DNA of 64,000 nucleotides. Source: RFSX01 sp964591455. GTDB lineage: Bacteria > Bacteroidota > Bacteroidia > Chitinophagales > Saprospiraceae. The notes beneath the pieces are model-generated. The model worked only from the letters and a program-made list of their open reading frames with translations. It searched no databases and was not told the DNA's origin. The stretch lies in the NCBI GenBank assembly GCA_964591455.1, contig CAZQDZ010000024.1:1-64000 (forward strand), read 5' to 3'. Every line of letters begins with the position of its first letter. The stretch's first letter is position 1. Below are positions 17,396 through 27,070 of the stretch, one piece after another. Position numbers and translations under genes: made by a program.

Positions 17396-18397
17396 ATGGA
17401 TATTAACAAAATCATTTCCTTAGAAAAGCCAGACAAGAAGCCTGTAGACCTAGTCATGTCAATATTAGGACTGACTAAGAGTGGTGCTTACAAAAAACTT
17501 AATGGTTCTTCTAAGTTCAGCGTGGAAGAGGTGATTACTATATTTAATAAACTCGATATATCTTTTGACCAGTATTTTCTGTCTGGCCAGAAAGAGATGA
17601 AAAACTATTCCTTTTCTACGGATACGATCAAGTACAGGCCAAGAACTTATAGCGAATTCTGGACCCAGATCAGCCTTCATTTGGGCCAGCTTGTCCAGGA
17701 CACCAATGCCGCAGCCATTTATTTGGCTAATGAGATTCCAATCTTCTATTACCTTCAATTTCCGAAACTGATGGCATTTAAATTGTTTGTTTGGGATAAA
17801 ACCAATTGGAACATATCAGCTGATAATGACCATTTTTCTTTTAATCTCATCTACGACATTCCTTCATTGAAAGAGATTACACAGAAAGTTCTGGACATCT
17901 ATCTCTCATATCCTAGTATCGAATTATGGAATCCAAATATGTTTGCTTTGACCATGATGCAATTGTCCTATTATACCAGGGCTGGTGTCTTCAAATCTGC
18001 TGATATTATTAGGGAGATTATCGGTGACCTGGACAAGTTAATGGTGTTCATGAAGAAGAACTGTGAAAGTGGTAAGAAATCTTTTTTTGGACAAGAGTCC
18101 AGTAATAATGACGTGGAAATTTATCTCAACGAATTGGTATTTAATTCCGAAATGATTTTTATAAAAAGTGACAATCAAAAAAGTCTCTACAATAAATACG
18201 ATACACCAAACTATATTTTCTCAGACGACCAGCGAGTATGCAATCACATAGAATCGTGGCTTGATAGAATCATAAGCAAGTCTACGCTAATCAGTACAAG
18301 AGGCAAGCGCGATAGGGATCTATTTTTTAAGAATGCATTTGATGATTTGGATATTTTTCAAGAAAGAACAGAGGGAATGATAAAGACATATTTTTAG
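17396..18397 (+). CDS. HTH-domain transcriptional regulator-like protein
   Basis: A 333-residue protein. Residues 10-60 resemble a BetR/Cro-like helix-turn-helix (VDLVMSILGLTKSGAYKKLNG, then FSVEEVITIFNKLDISFDQYF). The remaining 270 residues are helical with no domain I can name, a layout common in Bacteroidota HTH proteins of unknown role. It stands alone between divergent and convergent neighbours. An inverted repeat directly before its start codon may let it control itself. Target genes are unknown; the adjacent desaturase/GNAT pair, transcribed the other way, is the simplest candidate. Confidence 0.65.
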   Translation: MDINKIISLEKPDKKPVDLVMSILGLTKSGAYKKLNGSSKFSVEEVITIFNKLDISFDQYFLSGQKEMKNYSFSTDTIKYRPRTYSEFWTQISLHLGQLVQDTNAAAIYLANEIPIFYYLQFPKLMAFKLFVWDKTNWNISADNDHFSFNLIYDIPSLKEITQKVLDIYLSYPSIELWNPNMFALTMMQLSYYTRAGVFKSADIIREIIGDLDKLMVFMKKNCESGKKSFFGQESSNNDVEIYLNELVFNSEMIFIKSDNQKSLYNKYDTPNYIFSDDQRVCNHIESWLDRIISKSTLISTRGKRDRDLFFKNAFDDLDIFQERTEGMIKTYF

Positions 18398-18432
18398 CAA
18401 GCACATTTCAATCTATTAACAGGCCTCTACTC

Positions 18433-19176
18433 TTATTTTCGGTATAGCTTACTTCTTCCCAGTCCCCATTTATTGAGTCTATGCAAGACTGAAACACCGA
18501 GAACACCTAGACCATACTTTATGCTTCGTGGCAGATTGATAGAAGAGGCCTCTTCAAAATATTTAGTAGGACAAGTCACTTCCCCTATATCATATCCAGC
18601 GTAAATAATCTGAGACAGCATTTGATTATCAAAGACAAAGTCATCAGAGTTAGAATTGAAATTGATGCCAAGAAGTACTTCTTTACTAAAGGCCCGATAG
18701 CCTGTATGATATTCAGATAATTTATAAGAGACCAAGATGTTTTGAGCCAAAGTAAGGAAACGATTGGCAATGTATTTATAGATAGGCATTCCTCCTTTTA
18801 GGGCCCCTTTGCCTAGAATTCTAGACCCTAATACAACAGGGTAGAGGTCTTCTCCTATTATATTGACCATAGAAGGAATAAGTTTAGGCGTATACTGGTA
18901 ATCAGGATGGAGCATAATTATAATATCTGCCCCGATTTCTAAGGCTTTGTTATATAGAGATTTTTGATTTCCGCCATATCCTTTATTCTCACGATGGCTG
19001 ATTATATACTGTACACCAATCTGTTCTGCGACCTCTATCGTATTATCCTTGCTTGCATCATCACATAGGATGATATCGTCTACCAAGTCCAAGGGAATTT
19101 CATTGTAGGTCTTCTCCAGAGTAGCTGAGGCATTGTAAGCCGGCATAACCACAGCCACACGTTTTCCTTTATACAT
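18433..19176 (-). CDS. Family 2 glycosyltransferase
   Basis: A 247-residue GT2 enzyme of the dolichyl-phosphate mannosyltransferase-like group, which moves sugars from nucleotide donors to lipid or glycan acceptors. The GT-A signature is clear: VAVVMPAYNASATLEKTY, ILCDDASKDNT, HRENKGYGGNQ, the HPDYQY metal motif in place of DxD, and GYRAFSKEVL. It has no C-terminal membrane helices, unlike some relatives. It lies 69 bases downstream of the methyltransferase gene on the same strand. Polysaccharide or lipid glycosylation is likely; the substrate is unknown. Confidence 0.88.
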   Translation of the reverse strand: MYKGKRVAVVMPAYNASATLEKTYNEIPLDLVDDIILCDDASKDNTIEVAEQIGVQYIISHRENKGYGGNQKSLYNKALEIGADIIIMLHPDYQYTPKLIPSMVNIIGEDLYPVVLGSRILGKGALKGGMPIYKYIANRFLTLAQNILVSYKLSEYHTGYRAFSKEVLLGINFNSNSDDFVFDNQMLSQIIYAGYDIGEVTCPTKYFEEASSINLPRSIKYGLGVLGVSVLHRLNKWGLGRSKLYRK

Positions 19177-19245
19177 TCGCTAACTTTGTACAAAGATAGC
19201 TGTTCTGTATAGAATTGAAGATACACTAATAACAAGTTGCGAGTA

Positions 19246-20730
19246 TTAAAAGTCAAAAACACCAGTCTGAAGAATTGAATTGCCTAAACTTTGAATAACT
19301 GGAACAGAAACACTATTCCCTATTAACTTCATCCATTTAGACCTACTTTCTTGAAGCTTATAATTTGAAGGAAATCCTTGAATCTTACATGCTTCAGATT
19401 TAGAAATTTTTCTGAACTTTTGTTTTCTGTAGATTTGATCTATAAAGCACGCTTTGTATTCTTCAAGATTTTCAAATTCTACATTCTCAGTGGCAACATA
19501 GTCATTTGTATCACTTGCAACCAATGTTGAAAAGACATCAGATAGAGGAAGATAAATTCGATTTATTCCATTTATCCCAGATGATATCTTAGAGTTCTTG
19601 AATTCATACCTTATTTCTGAGGGTGATATAATGTTCTTAACTTGTAAACTTTCAAGAACATTCGTGAACTTAACACCATTAGAAACTAAGCTTTTATTCA
19701 TTAAAACAAGATTGTCTAAGTGAATCTCAGATCCATGCTTGTAAGACAATACAATTTCTTCCTTTGGAGATAAGTTTTGGACTAGCCTATCCCTAATATT
19801 GAATGCGTAGTTAACTTTTTTAAGAATTCCCATGGACACAAGCTGGTCAAGAGTGCTCTGTTTTACTGTGGAATCTAATGATTGAAGCTGACTTAATGAA
19901 AGCGGATTACCATCTCTTGGTCCGAATACTTTTTTTCTTCGATTCCTCAATATCAAATAACATAGTTTTTCTTGCTCCTTAGTTACTTTATTTAAATCCC
20001 ATGAATGGACTGTAGAATGTCCATTTCTAATATCGTTGAAAAGGAAAAAGTCATTTACTTCATCAACTTTCTGAAATCGAGTCCTTGCCATAGGTACAAC
20101 CTTACCAAAAAGTTTATTTTTTTCGAATTTTCGCTTACTATAGTTATTAACCTCTATATTATCTAATACTTGATACAGTTTTTTGCTTGAAGGTTTGGTA
20201 GAGGGTAAATTAAACTTTTCAAAGTGCTTTTTATTTTTAAATCCGACTATGTAAACCCTAATTCTATTTTGAACCACTCCATAATCATAAGAATTGATTA
20301 CATGTGCTACGGCATGATATCCTGAATTTTTAATTCTTCGCAGGATGTATTTTAATGCCTCCTTGTTTCTTGGATCAGCGAGGCCTTTAACATTCTCAAA
20401 AATAAAAGCCTTAGGTCTAGACTTATTCAATAGATAGATAGTATCATTCCACAACTGACCTCTATCATCATCGAAACCAAGATTTTTCCCAGCAATAGAC
20501 CAACTTTGACAAGGAACACCTGCAGTCAATAAGTCATGCTTAGGCAAGGAATCAATTTTAGTGATATCTCCTAAGTTATTGTAGGATTCCAAAGGAAGAT
20601 TTGCACAATAAGCACTTATAGCATTCGGAGCTATTTCGCTGAACGCTAAGCATTCACCACCATTCTTCGCCAAACCAAGGTGAAACCCCCCTATACCTGC
20701 AAAAAGGTCAATAAATGTAAACTTTGCCAA
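19246..20730 (-). CDS. C5-cytosine DNA methyltransferase of type II R-M system
   Basis: A 494-residue Dcm-type enzyme that methylates cytosine C5 in a specific DNA site. Motifs in order: I (FIDLFAGIGGFHLGL, residues 6-20), IV (GVPCQSWS with catalytic Cys74), VI (ENVKGL), VIII (QNRIRVYIVGF) and X (GNSVSVPVIQSLG at the C-terminus). A long variable region between VIII and IX, about residues 190-400, holds the target recognition domain. It is head-to-head with a PmeII-like endonuclease gene, 55 bases apart, a classic R-M layout. Base use is more A/T-rich than neighbours, fitting horizontal acquisition. Confidence 0.95.
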   Translation of the reverse strand: MAKFTFIDLFAGIGGFHLGLAKNGGECLAFSEIAPNAISAYCANLPLESYNNLGDITKIDSLPKHDLLTAGVPCQSWSIAGKNLGFDDDRGQLWNDTIYLLNKSRPKAFIFENVKGLADPRNKEALKYILRRIKNSGYHAVAHVINSYDYGVVQNRIRVYIVGFKNKKHFEKFNLPSTKPSSKKLYQVLDNIEVNNYSKRKFEKNKLFGKVVPMARTRFQKVDEVNDFFLFNDIRNGHSTVHSWDLNKVTKEQEKLCYLILRNRRKKVFGPRDGNPLSLSQLQSLDSTVKQSTLDQLVSMGILKKVNYAFNIRDRLVQNLSPKEEIVLSYKHGSEIHLDNLVLMNKSLVSNGVKFTNVLESLQVKNIISPSEIRYEFKNSKISSGINGINRIYLPLSDVFSTLVASDTNDYVATENVEFENLEEYKACFIDQIYRKQKFRKISKSEACKIQGFPSNYKLQESRSKWMKLIGNSVSVPVIQSLGNSILQTGVFDF

Positions 20731-20785
20731 TGCTTTAAGTGTATTTTGCTAAAATATAAGAATCAATGTAATACAACTGCACGAT

Positions 20786-21520
20786 ATGATTAATAATGAA
20801 GACATAAAGAAATATGTAGAGGCTAATATTGGCACATTTCACAGAAAACGGATTGAAAGTCTCAATAAACTAAAACTTGACAAAATTCTTAAACGAAAAA
20901 ACCCTTATCTATTTAAGGCTAAGTATGTTCAAACTGCATCTGAGATTGTTACAGGAATTGTTGATGCTCATATATCATCAAGTGAAGAAGGAATCTTCGG
21001 CGATTGGCTAGAAGGATTAGCAATCTTCATTAATTCACACACATTCAAAGGATGGAAATCAGGAATTGAAGGAATGGATTTAGAATTTGATAAAGATAAA
21101 ATTAGATATATTGTTTCAATTAAGTCTGGACTTTATTGGGGAAACAGTACGCAACACAAGAAGCTTAAAGATTATTTCAAAATAGCAAAAAAGGCATTAA
21201 GAACTAGTAACTCAGGAATAATAGTGCAGCCTGTTTTAGGTATTTGCTATGGTAGAAATAAGAATATTGACCAAGGTGATTATGACCGATATTGCGGTCA
21301 AGACTTTTGGGAGTTCATATCGGACAAAAAAGAATTATACAAAGAAATAATTGAACCTCTAGGATATAAGGCTAAACTGAAAACTGAAGAGTATGATGAG
21401 GAGTATGCTAAAAAGACAAATCTCTTCGTAAAAGAATTTTCAGAAAAATACTGCAATAGAGATGGTAGTATAAACTGGCCCAAGATTGTTGAAATGAACT
21501 CCAAATCATTTAAAGAGTGA
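20786..21520 (+). CDS. PmeII-like type II restriction endonuclease
   Basis: A 244-residue protein with the features I associate with PmeII-family endonucleases: KNPYLFKAKYVQTASEIVTG near residue 36, SSSEEGIFGDWLE, GIEGMDLEF, YIVSIKSG and CGQDFWEFIS. The acidic residue in GMDLEF and the Lys in VSIKSG fit a PD-(D/E)XK nuclease centre. It should cut unmethylated sites protected by the divergent C5 methyltransferase. The recognition sequence cannot be read. Like its partner it is A/T-rich; no separate controller (C) gene is visible between or beside them. Confidence 0.82.
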   Translation: MINNEDIKKYVEANIGTFHRKRIESLNKLKLDKILKRKNPYLFKAKYVQTASEIVTGIVDAHISSSEEGIFGDWLEGLAIFINSHTFKGWKSGIEGMDLEFDKDKIRYIVSIKSGLYWGNSTQHKKLKDYFKIAKKALRTSNSGIIVQPVLGICYGRNKNIDQGDYDRYCGQDFWEFISDKKELYKEIIEPLGYKAKLKTEEYDEEYAKKTNLFVKEFSEKYCNRDGSINWPKIVEMNSKSFKE

Positions 21521-21606
21521 CCACCTTTAACAATTTTTGATTACGAATTTTTCCTTCATCACGCCATCCAATTTAACTACTAAGTAAAACATAACTAACC
21601 ATCGCT

Positions 21607-22350
21607 ATGAAAATTTTAAAATACCTTTTGTTTCTTCTCCTAGCTTTGGTTGTAATAGGGTTTGTAGCCATCAAGGTGATGAGTGATCCACTGCCTGAAG
21701 GACAATCTGGCAGTGAAGCAGATCGGTGGGCTAATCAGATTCAGCAAGCACTTAATAGACCAGCCTTTGATACTTTAGGATATTTGGAGTGGGAATTTTT
21801 CAGAGCTGGTCAGAAATATCTTTGGGATAAAAAAAGAGATTTGGCAGTCATCGAATGGGGTGAGAATAAAGCTATCATGAATCTTAAGACACAAGAAGCC
21901 ATTATCACGACAAATGGTGAAGTCCAATCAGGAGATAAGGCTGAATCACTAAAAGCAAAAGCTTGGTCTAATTGGTGTAACGATTCTTTTTGGATGATAG
22001 CACCATTTAAAATGAATGACCCAGGTACGAGTAGAGCTATAACAGAAACAGAAGATGGGAAGAAGGGATTAAGGATAACGTATGAATCTGGTGGGGTTAC
22101 GCCGGGGGATAGTTATTTATGGCTGATGGATGATAAGAATATACCTACTGGTTATCATATGTGGACCAGTATAATTCCAGTGCAAGGTATGTATGCTGGA
22201 TGGAGTGGATGGGAATCTCATAAAGGCATATTGTTGTCTACGACACATGAGTTGCTAGGAAAAGAAGTGAAAATGAAAGGTGTCAAAGCAGGACAAACAT
22301 TATCGCAGATGGGGTATAACACGGATCCATTTGCACCACTATTCCAATAA
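21607..22350 (+). CDS. Conserved membrane-anchored Bacteroidota protein
   Basis: A 247-residue protein with an N-terminal anchor or signal helix (KYLLFLLLALVVIGFVAIKV, residues 5-24). The rest is a soluble, Trp- and Gly-rich beta domain (YLEWEFFRAGQKYLWDKKRD, GDSYLWLMDDKNIPTGYHMW, GWSGWESHKGILLSTTH). It resembles hypothetical proteins widespread in Bacteroidota; no function is known to me. A periplasmic or outer-leaflet binding domain is likely. It starts 86 bases after the endonuclease gene and ends eight bases before exonuclease III, so it may share a transcript with the latter. Confidence 0.65.
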   Translation: MKILKYLLFLLLALVVIGFVAIKVMSDPLPEGQSGSEADRWANQIQQALNRPAFDTLGYLEWEFFRAGQKYLWDKKRDLAVIEWGENKAIMNLKTQEAIITTNGEVQSGDKAESLKAKAWSNWCNDSFWMIAPFKMNDPGTSRAITETEDGKKGLRITYESGGVTPGDSYLWLMDDKNIPTGYHMWTSIIPVQGMYAGWSGWESHKGILLSTTHELLGKEVKMKGVKAGQTLSQMGYNTDPFAPLFQ

Positions 22351-22358
22351 AGAAATCT

Positions 22359-23123
22359 ATGAAAATTATTAGCTATAATCTTAACGGCATAAGAGCTGCG
22401 CTGAAGAAGGATTTGATAGACTGGGTAAAAAAAGAAAACCCAGATATATTCTGTGTACAAGAGACCAAGTCTCAGGAAGAACAAGTGCCTCCAGAAATTT
22501 TCGGAGATCTAGGATATCATGCCTACTGGCACAGTGCAGAAAAGAAGGGTTATTCTGGCGTCTTGACATATACTAAGGAAAAGGCAAAAAAGGTAGTCGT
22601 CGGGATGGGAATGGAGAAGTATGATATAGAAGGACGCGTATTGCGTACGGATTTTGATGACTTCACTTTGGTTAATCTTTACTTACCCTCAAGCACAAGC
22701 GGCGCTGAAAGACATGATTATAAGATGGAATTTCTCTCAGACTTTGATTCCTGGACTAAAACGCTTCTCAAGAAACAAAAGAAGGTCATCATCCTTGGTG
22801 ATTACAATATCGTGAGATTGGATATAGATATCCATAATCCTACACGGAAGGATAAGCCACCAGGCTTCAGACCCGAAGAACGAGCTTGGCTGCAAAAATG
22901 GTTTGACAAGGATTTTACTGATGCCTATAGACATTTACATCCAGATAAGGAAGATGAGTATAGTTGGTGGAGTTATAGGTCAGGAGCTAGAAAGAATAAT
23001 AAGGGATGGCGTATAGATTATATTTCCGTCACACCTAATCTAGCGGAGCGGATTAAATCTGTAAGGCATGGACATGAAGTCACTCATTCTGACCATGTGG
23101 CTGTGGTGATGGAATTAGGGTAG
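22359..23123 (+). CDS. xth: Exodeoxyribonuclease III
   Basis: A 254-residue ExoIII-family AP endonuclease/3'-5' exonuclease for base excision repair. Signature residues: KIISYNLNGIRAA at the start, DIFCVQETKS with the metal Glu, GYSGVLTYTK, VNLYLPSS, LGDYNIVRLDIDIHNP with the catalytic Asp and Asn, WWSYRSGARKNNKGWRIDYI, and a C-terminal HSDHVAVVMEL with the catalytic His. Length is normal. The gene follows the conserved anchored protein by eight bases. Confidence 0.95.
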   Translation: MKIISYNLNGIRAALKKDLIDWVKKENPDIFCVQETKSQEEQVPPEIFGDLGYHAYWHSAEKKGYSGVLTYTKEKAKKVVVGMGMEKYDIEGRVLRTDFDDFTLVNLYLPSSTSGAERHDYKMEFLSDFDSWTKTLLKKQKKVIILGDYNIVRLDIDIHNPTRKDKPPGFRPEERAWLQKWFDKDFTDAYRHLHPDKEDEYSWWSYRSGARKNNKGWRIDYISVTPNLAERIKSVRHGHEVTHSDHVAVVMELG

Positions 23124-23154
23124 ATAGGTGAAGTTGTCTTAAAATTAAAACTGA

Positions 23155-23580
23155 ATGAAATATAAATACCAAGCAGACTTGGATGCAACTCCAGAAACTT
23201 GTCCTCCAGATAATTTCGTAAACAAAGATATCGAAGCATTTAGATGGGTCTTTGATGAGCTAGAAAACATTGAGAATTTTAAACCACTAGCTAAAAAAAA
23301 TCCTGCAAGAGTTCTATCAATGGACGATAAATCGAAGTGTATAGCATATTCCCTCTCTATGTTTAATTCCCAGGAAGCGGCTAAGTCAAGATTTGAATTT
23401 TTACATAAAACCATGAAGGACAAAGCATACAAACTCTTAGGGACCAAGATTGCAAAAGGGAACATAGAAAAGAATCATGGCGTTAATAGTAATAGTGGTA
23501 AAAATGGACATTTCAGCCATTTTCAATACCAATCGGTTGATTTTACCACTATTTTTAAGGTAGTAGAGATCCTTAAATGA
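23155..23580 (+). CDS. Accessory protein, first of an overlapping pair
   Basis: A 141-residue soluble protein with no family I can name firmly. It starts MKYKYQADLDATPETCPPDN; a middle portion (KCIAYSLSMFNSQEAAKSRFEFL) looks helical, and the end (NGHFSHFQYQSVDF) carries clustered His residues. Proteins of similar make-up occur, in my recollection, beside DUF6575-like genes in variable regions. Its stop overlaps the next ATG by four bases, so the two are coupled. It is close to an R-M system, so a defence-linked role is possible but unproven. Confidence 0.5.
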   Translation: MKYKYQADLDATPETCPPDNFVNKDIEAFRWVFDELENIENFKPLAKKNPARVLSMDDKSKCIAYSLSMFNSQEAAKSRFEFLHKTMKDKAYKLLGTKIAKGNIEKNHGVNSNSGKNGHFSHFQYQSVDFTTIFKVVEILK

Positions 23581-24449
23581 TAGAATATCAGCATATCGAA
23601 CTTAAAACCTTAGACTTCAAGCCGAAGAAGATTGGGGATTTACTGTATTCTGAAGGCCCAATTCTATCACATTTCATAGGAGATGATGGCAAACAGTACC
23701 TATTCACGTGGGTTGACAATAATGATATATTAAATAGATGGCTGATATTTGAAGTGACAAATTTCGAATTTTATCTTTTTTTCAAAGGATCACTTAGTCT
23801 AAAAGATATAATCTTAAATAAGGATTTTGTTTACACCCTAGACCTCGATGCTAATCTAGAATCTAGTAGAGTCCAAATTGTCGACAAAAAAAATATACCA
23901 ATTGAATATCTCCCTTCGAAAGATTCATTCTTCGACGAAGACAATTATGAACCATATTCTCTTAAATTAAGAGAAGAAGTAGAGCATGAAATAAGGTTCA
24001 ATCATTTGATAAAGAATTCCCTTGCCAAATCCTTTTCTAATTCAACTCTCATCAAACCTCTTATTAAAAATATAGATATTCCATCATTTATTTTATTTGG
24101 GCATATTCAATATTTAAATACAATTCTAATAACAGCGCTTATTGATTCTGCTCTCAACTATGAACTTACCCGTGAAAAGCGATTTGAGGATATTGGCTTT
24201 TCTATAATTGATAGTTATAGGACTAATGAAATGTCTAATATGTTTATGAGGCAAAAATTTCCGATTGATAAATTGCAATTTGACTTTTATCAATTTTTGA
24301 AGTTGTATGACCATAAAGAGAACTATAGAAAAAACAAATACCTCCATCTTACTATACTATTGAGAAGCTACTATCAAAGTTTATCTCGCAAAAGGGAGTT
24401 GAATTGGATAGATGAGCTAGAACAACAGATCGTCAAAGAACTAGGCTAA
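23577..24449 (+). CDS. DUF6575-like protein, second of an overlapping pair
   Basis: A 290-residue soluble protein. The N-terminal 100 residues (GDDGKQYLFTWVDNNDILNRWLIFEV broken over residues 37-60, then YLFFKGSLSLKDII) resemble DUF6575; that match is from memory and moderate. The rest is helical and charged with no catalytic motif. Translationally coupled to the upstream 141-residue protein. Low GC and A-rich codons, like the nearby R-M genes, suggest an acquired pair. Function unknown; an anti-phage two-gene unit or an ordinary accessory pair are both possible. Confidence 0.5.
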   Translation: MIEYQHIELKTLDFKPKKIGDLLYSEGPILSHFIGDDGKQYLFTWVDNNDILNRWLIFEVTNFEFYLFFKGSLSLKDIILNKDFVYTLDLDANLESSRVQIVDKKNIPIEYLPSKDSFFDEDNYEPYSLKLREEVEHEIRFNHLIKNSLAKSFSNSTLIKPLIKNIDIPSFILFGHIQYLNTILITALIDSALNYELTREKRFEDIGFSIIDSYRTNEMSNMFMRQKFPIDKLQFDFYQFLKLYDHKENYRKNKYLHLTILLRSYYQSLSRKRELNWIDELEQQIVKELG

Positions 24450-24688
24450 AAGCTCTCTTTTAGATAAATGATATCTCTCCATAGCTAATTTGTCACTACA
24501 ATGGATATAATTTTCCAATTACATATTACATAGTAATTTCATTCCCACCCTACGTATTAAAACTAATCATAATAGGACAATTACCATTATAATTTAGAAA
24601 TCTCTGTTTTTTGCTGTACACTGCTAGGTAGGGACAAATTACGCATCAATTTGTAACTAAAATCACCCTATTTTTCCTTTTTCAGTAC

Positions 24689-24696
24689 TACGTTTG
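24689..24696 (+). promoter_or_regulatory. Candidate -7 promoter element for sulfur operon
   Basis: TACGTTTG matches TAnnTTTG and would start transcription near 24703, about 40 bases before the preferred ATG of the TonB receptor. No clear -33 element at standard spacing. Confidence 0.35.
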
Positions 24697-24742
24697 TATC
24701 CAATAGGCTTTGTAAGTAATGATAAAATTAGAAAGCAGGAAT

Positions 24743-26968
24743 ATGAGGATGAGCGGTTTAGGTTTGGTATTTATCCTACTATGTGGTGTCACCCAGATGC
24801 ATGCACAGTCATTCACTGGTCAGTTAATGGACATGCGGGGAGAACCAGTATCTTATGCCCTGATTCATGCCATTGGTTCAGGAAGCCACACCCATAGCAA
24901 TGACCAAGGAAGATTTACACTTGAGAATATAGAAGTAGGGGACACTTTATCAATCTCGCATCTAACCTATTCTGCGTCTAATCATATCGTCAGCCAATTA
25001 GATAAATTGGTAAAGATTAAAATGAAGGCATCTGAAATATCTCTCGAGGCCATCACAATATCTAATGAAAAGACTTCTTCAGATATCTTATCTGGATTAG
25101 ATATAGAGCTAAAGCCAGTTTCCTCTGCACAAGAAATCCTCACTAAGGTGCCCGGCCTCTTTATTGGCCAACATGCAGGGGGCGGTAAGGCAGAGCAGAT
25201 ATTTCTAAGAGGATTCGATATTGACCATGGCACAGATATCACAATAACAGCTAATGGTATTCCAGTCAATATGGTTTCTCATGCTCACGGGCAAGGATAT
25301 GCTGACTTACACTTTTTGATTCCTGAGACAATAGAGAAGATTGATTTTGGACTGGGTCCGTACCATGCAAATAAAGGAAATTTCAATACGGCTGGCTATG
25401 TAGATTTTAAAACAAAGAGACGGGTGTCAAATAATCTTATCAAAGTAGAAGCAGGACAATTCAATACACAAAGATTATTATCCATACTAAAACTTGTAGA
25501 TAACGAAAAGCAGGGCGCCTATCTGGCAGGAGAGTATTTGATATCCGATGGTCCATTCGAAAGCCCACAGAATTTTAGTAGACTAAATCTACACGGGAGT
25601 TGGGAAACTGAATTGACTGAGACTTCTTCTCTAGGATTATCTGCCTCTCATTTTACCAGTACCTGGGACGCCTCTGGTCAGATACCACAAAGATCAGTAG
25701 ATGTAGGAAGCATCACTAGATTTGGTGCGATAGACGATACAGAAGGCGGCACGACTTCTAGATCCAATTTCATATTAGATTATAAAAATCTCTTGTCCTC
25801 AAATTCAGTAATTAAATCTAAGCTTTACTACTCTAATTATAATTTTGATCTTTTCTCAAATTTTACGTTCTTCTTGGAAGACCCAGAGAATGGAGACCAA
25901 ATCCGTCAACAAGAAAATCGAAACCTGTTTGGATTTATCACTGATTATCAAAGGAGTATTCCTGGGGAAAAAGTTAATACTGATTTGCACTTAGGTGTCA
26001 ACCTGAGGGCAGATGATAGCAACAATAATATATTGGCACGTACGCTTAATAGGACAACTATTCTCAATAGAATCCAGTATGGTGATGTGGCAGAATACAA
26101 CCTATCAGGATATGTCGATGTCGGTTTTGATTTTGGGCGATTATTGGTCAGGCCAGGATTGAGGATAGATGCATTTCAGTTTGCCTATCTGGATAAATTA
26201 TCACAACGATTTGATAGAGTCTCTGCGTCTAGGTCTATCATTAGTCCTAAACTAAATCTATATTATAACACCACATCGAGCCTTCAGTTCTATGCCAAAG
26301 CGGGCAGGGGTTTTCACAGCAATGACTCTAGGGTATTTCTCACAGACCCAGAACGGAATAGAATACCTGCAGCTGTTGGCGTTGACTTAGGTGCCGTATG
26401 GAAGCCATTCACAAGTCTATTTCTTAATGTAGCTGTTTGGAATCTATTTCTGGAGCAGGAATTTGTCTATGTAGGGGATGCAGGAATCGTAGAACCTAGT
26501 GGCGAGACATTGAGAAGAGGCATTGACTTTTCACTCCGCTACCAACCTCTCGAATGGCTCTTTTTCAATACAGATATAAATTACACGCTAGCGAGAGCTA
26601 TAGAGGAGAAAGAGGGCAATGACTTTATACCGTTGGCGCCAGACTTCACCATCAAGAGTGGTCTTACGGTAAAGCATCCTTCTGGGCTTAATGGTGTATT
26701 AGATGTCAGACATCTTGGTGACAGAGCGGCCAATGAGGATAATAGTATAATAGCGCCAGGGTATACCGTTGTAGATTTAAATATGAACTATAGTTTTATT
26801 AATCTGACCGTAGGATTCCAAATTCAGAACTTGCTTAATACTGAATGGAATGAAACTCAGTTCGCTACAGAATCTAGATTATTGAGTGAGACAGAAAGTA
26901 TCGAAGAAATTCACTTTACACCTGGGGTGCCCTTCTTCTTTAAAGGAATCGTAAGTTATCGATTCTAA
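24743..26968 (+). CDS. TonB-dependent receptor of sulfur-oxidation cluster
   Basis: A 741-residue receptor: signal peptide (MRMSGLGLVFILLCGVTQMHAQ), CarboxypepD_reg-like domain (FTGQLMDMRGEPVSYALIHA), plug with FLRGFDIDHGTDITITANG and the His-bearing NMVSHAHGQGYADLHFLIPE, and a barrel ending in FFFKGIVSYRF. The start at 24743 gives a good signal peptide; an ATG at 24719 would add eight residues. It precedes rhodanese, sulfite-oxidase and cytochrome genes in the same direction, so it may import a factor they need, such as molybdate, another metal chelate or a sulfur compound. That link is inference. Confidence 0.88.
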   Translation: MRMSGLGLVFILLCGVTQMHAQSFTGQLMDMRGEPVSYALIHAIGSGSHTHSNDQGRFTLENIEVGDTLSISHLTYSASNHIVSQLDKLVKIKMKASEISLEAITISNEKTSSDILSGLDIELKPVSSAQEILTKVPGLFIGQHAGGGKAEQIFLRGFDIDHGTDITITANGIPVNMVSHAHGQGYADLHFLIPETIEKIDFGLGPYHANKGNFNTAGYVDFKTKRRVSNNLIKVEAGQFNTQRLLSILKLVDNEKQGAYLAGEYLISDGPFESPQNFSRLNLHGSWETELTETSSLGLSASHFTSTWDASGQIPQRSVDVGSITRFGAIDDTEGGTTSRSNFILDYKNLLSSNSVIKSKLYYSNYNFDLFSNFTFFLEDPENGDQIRQQENRNLFGFITDYQRSIPGEKVNTDLHLGVNLRADDSNNNILARTLNRTTILNRIQYGDVAEYNLSGYVDVGFDFGRLLVRPGLRIDAFQFAYLDKLSQRFDRVSASRSIISPKLNLYYNTTSSLQFYAKAGRGFHSNDSRVFLTDPERNRIPAAVGVDLGAVWKPFTSLFLNVAVWNLFLEQEFVYVGDAGIVEPSGETLRRGIDFSLRYQPLEWLFFNTDINYTLARAIEEKEGNDFIPLAPDFTIKSGLTVKHPSGLNGVLDVRHLGDRAANEDNSIIAPGYTVVDLNMNYSFINLTVGFQIQNLLNTEWNETQFATESRLLSETESIEEIHFTPGVPFFFKGIVSYRF

Positions 26969-27070
26969 AAATGATTAAGTGTGACTAAGGTCACTTTATA
27001 ATTATATGCCACCTTCTACCTTTATCCAATTTATTATATTCTATTTTTAAGGTAGTTATTCATATAAGGT

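Noticed and set aside
24694..24897. 67-residue frame at the start of the TonB receptor gene
   Set aside because: Out-of-frame shadow of the receptor's signal peptide and N-terminal domain.
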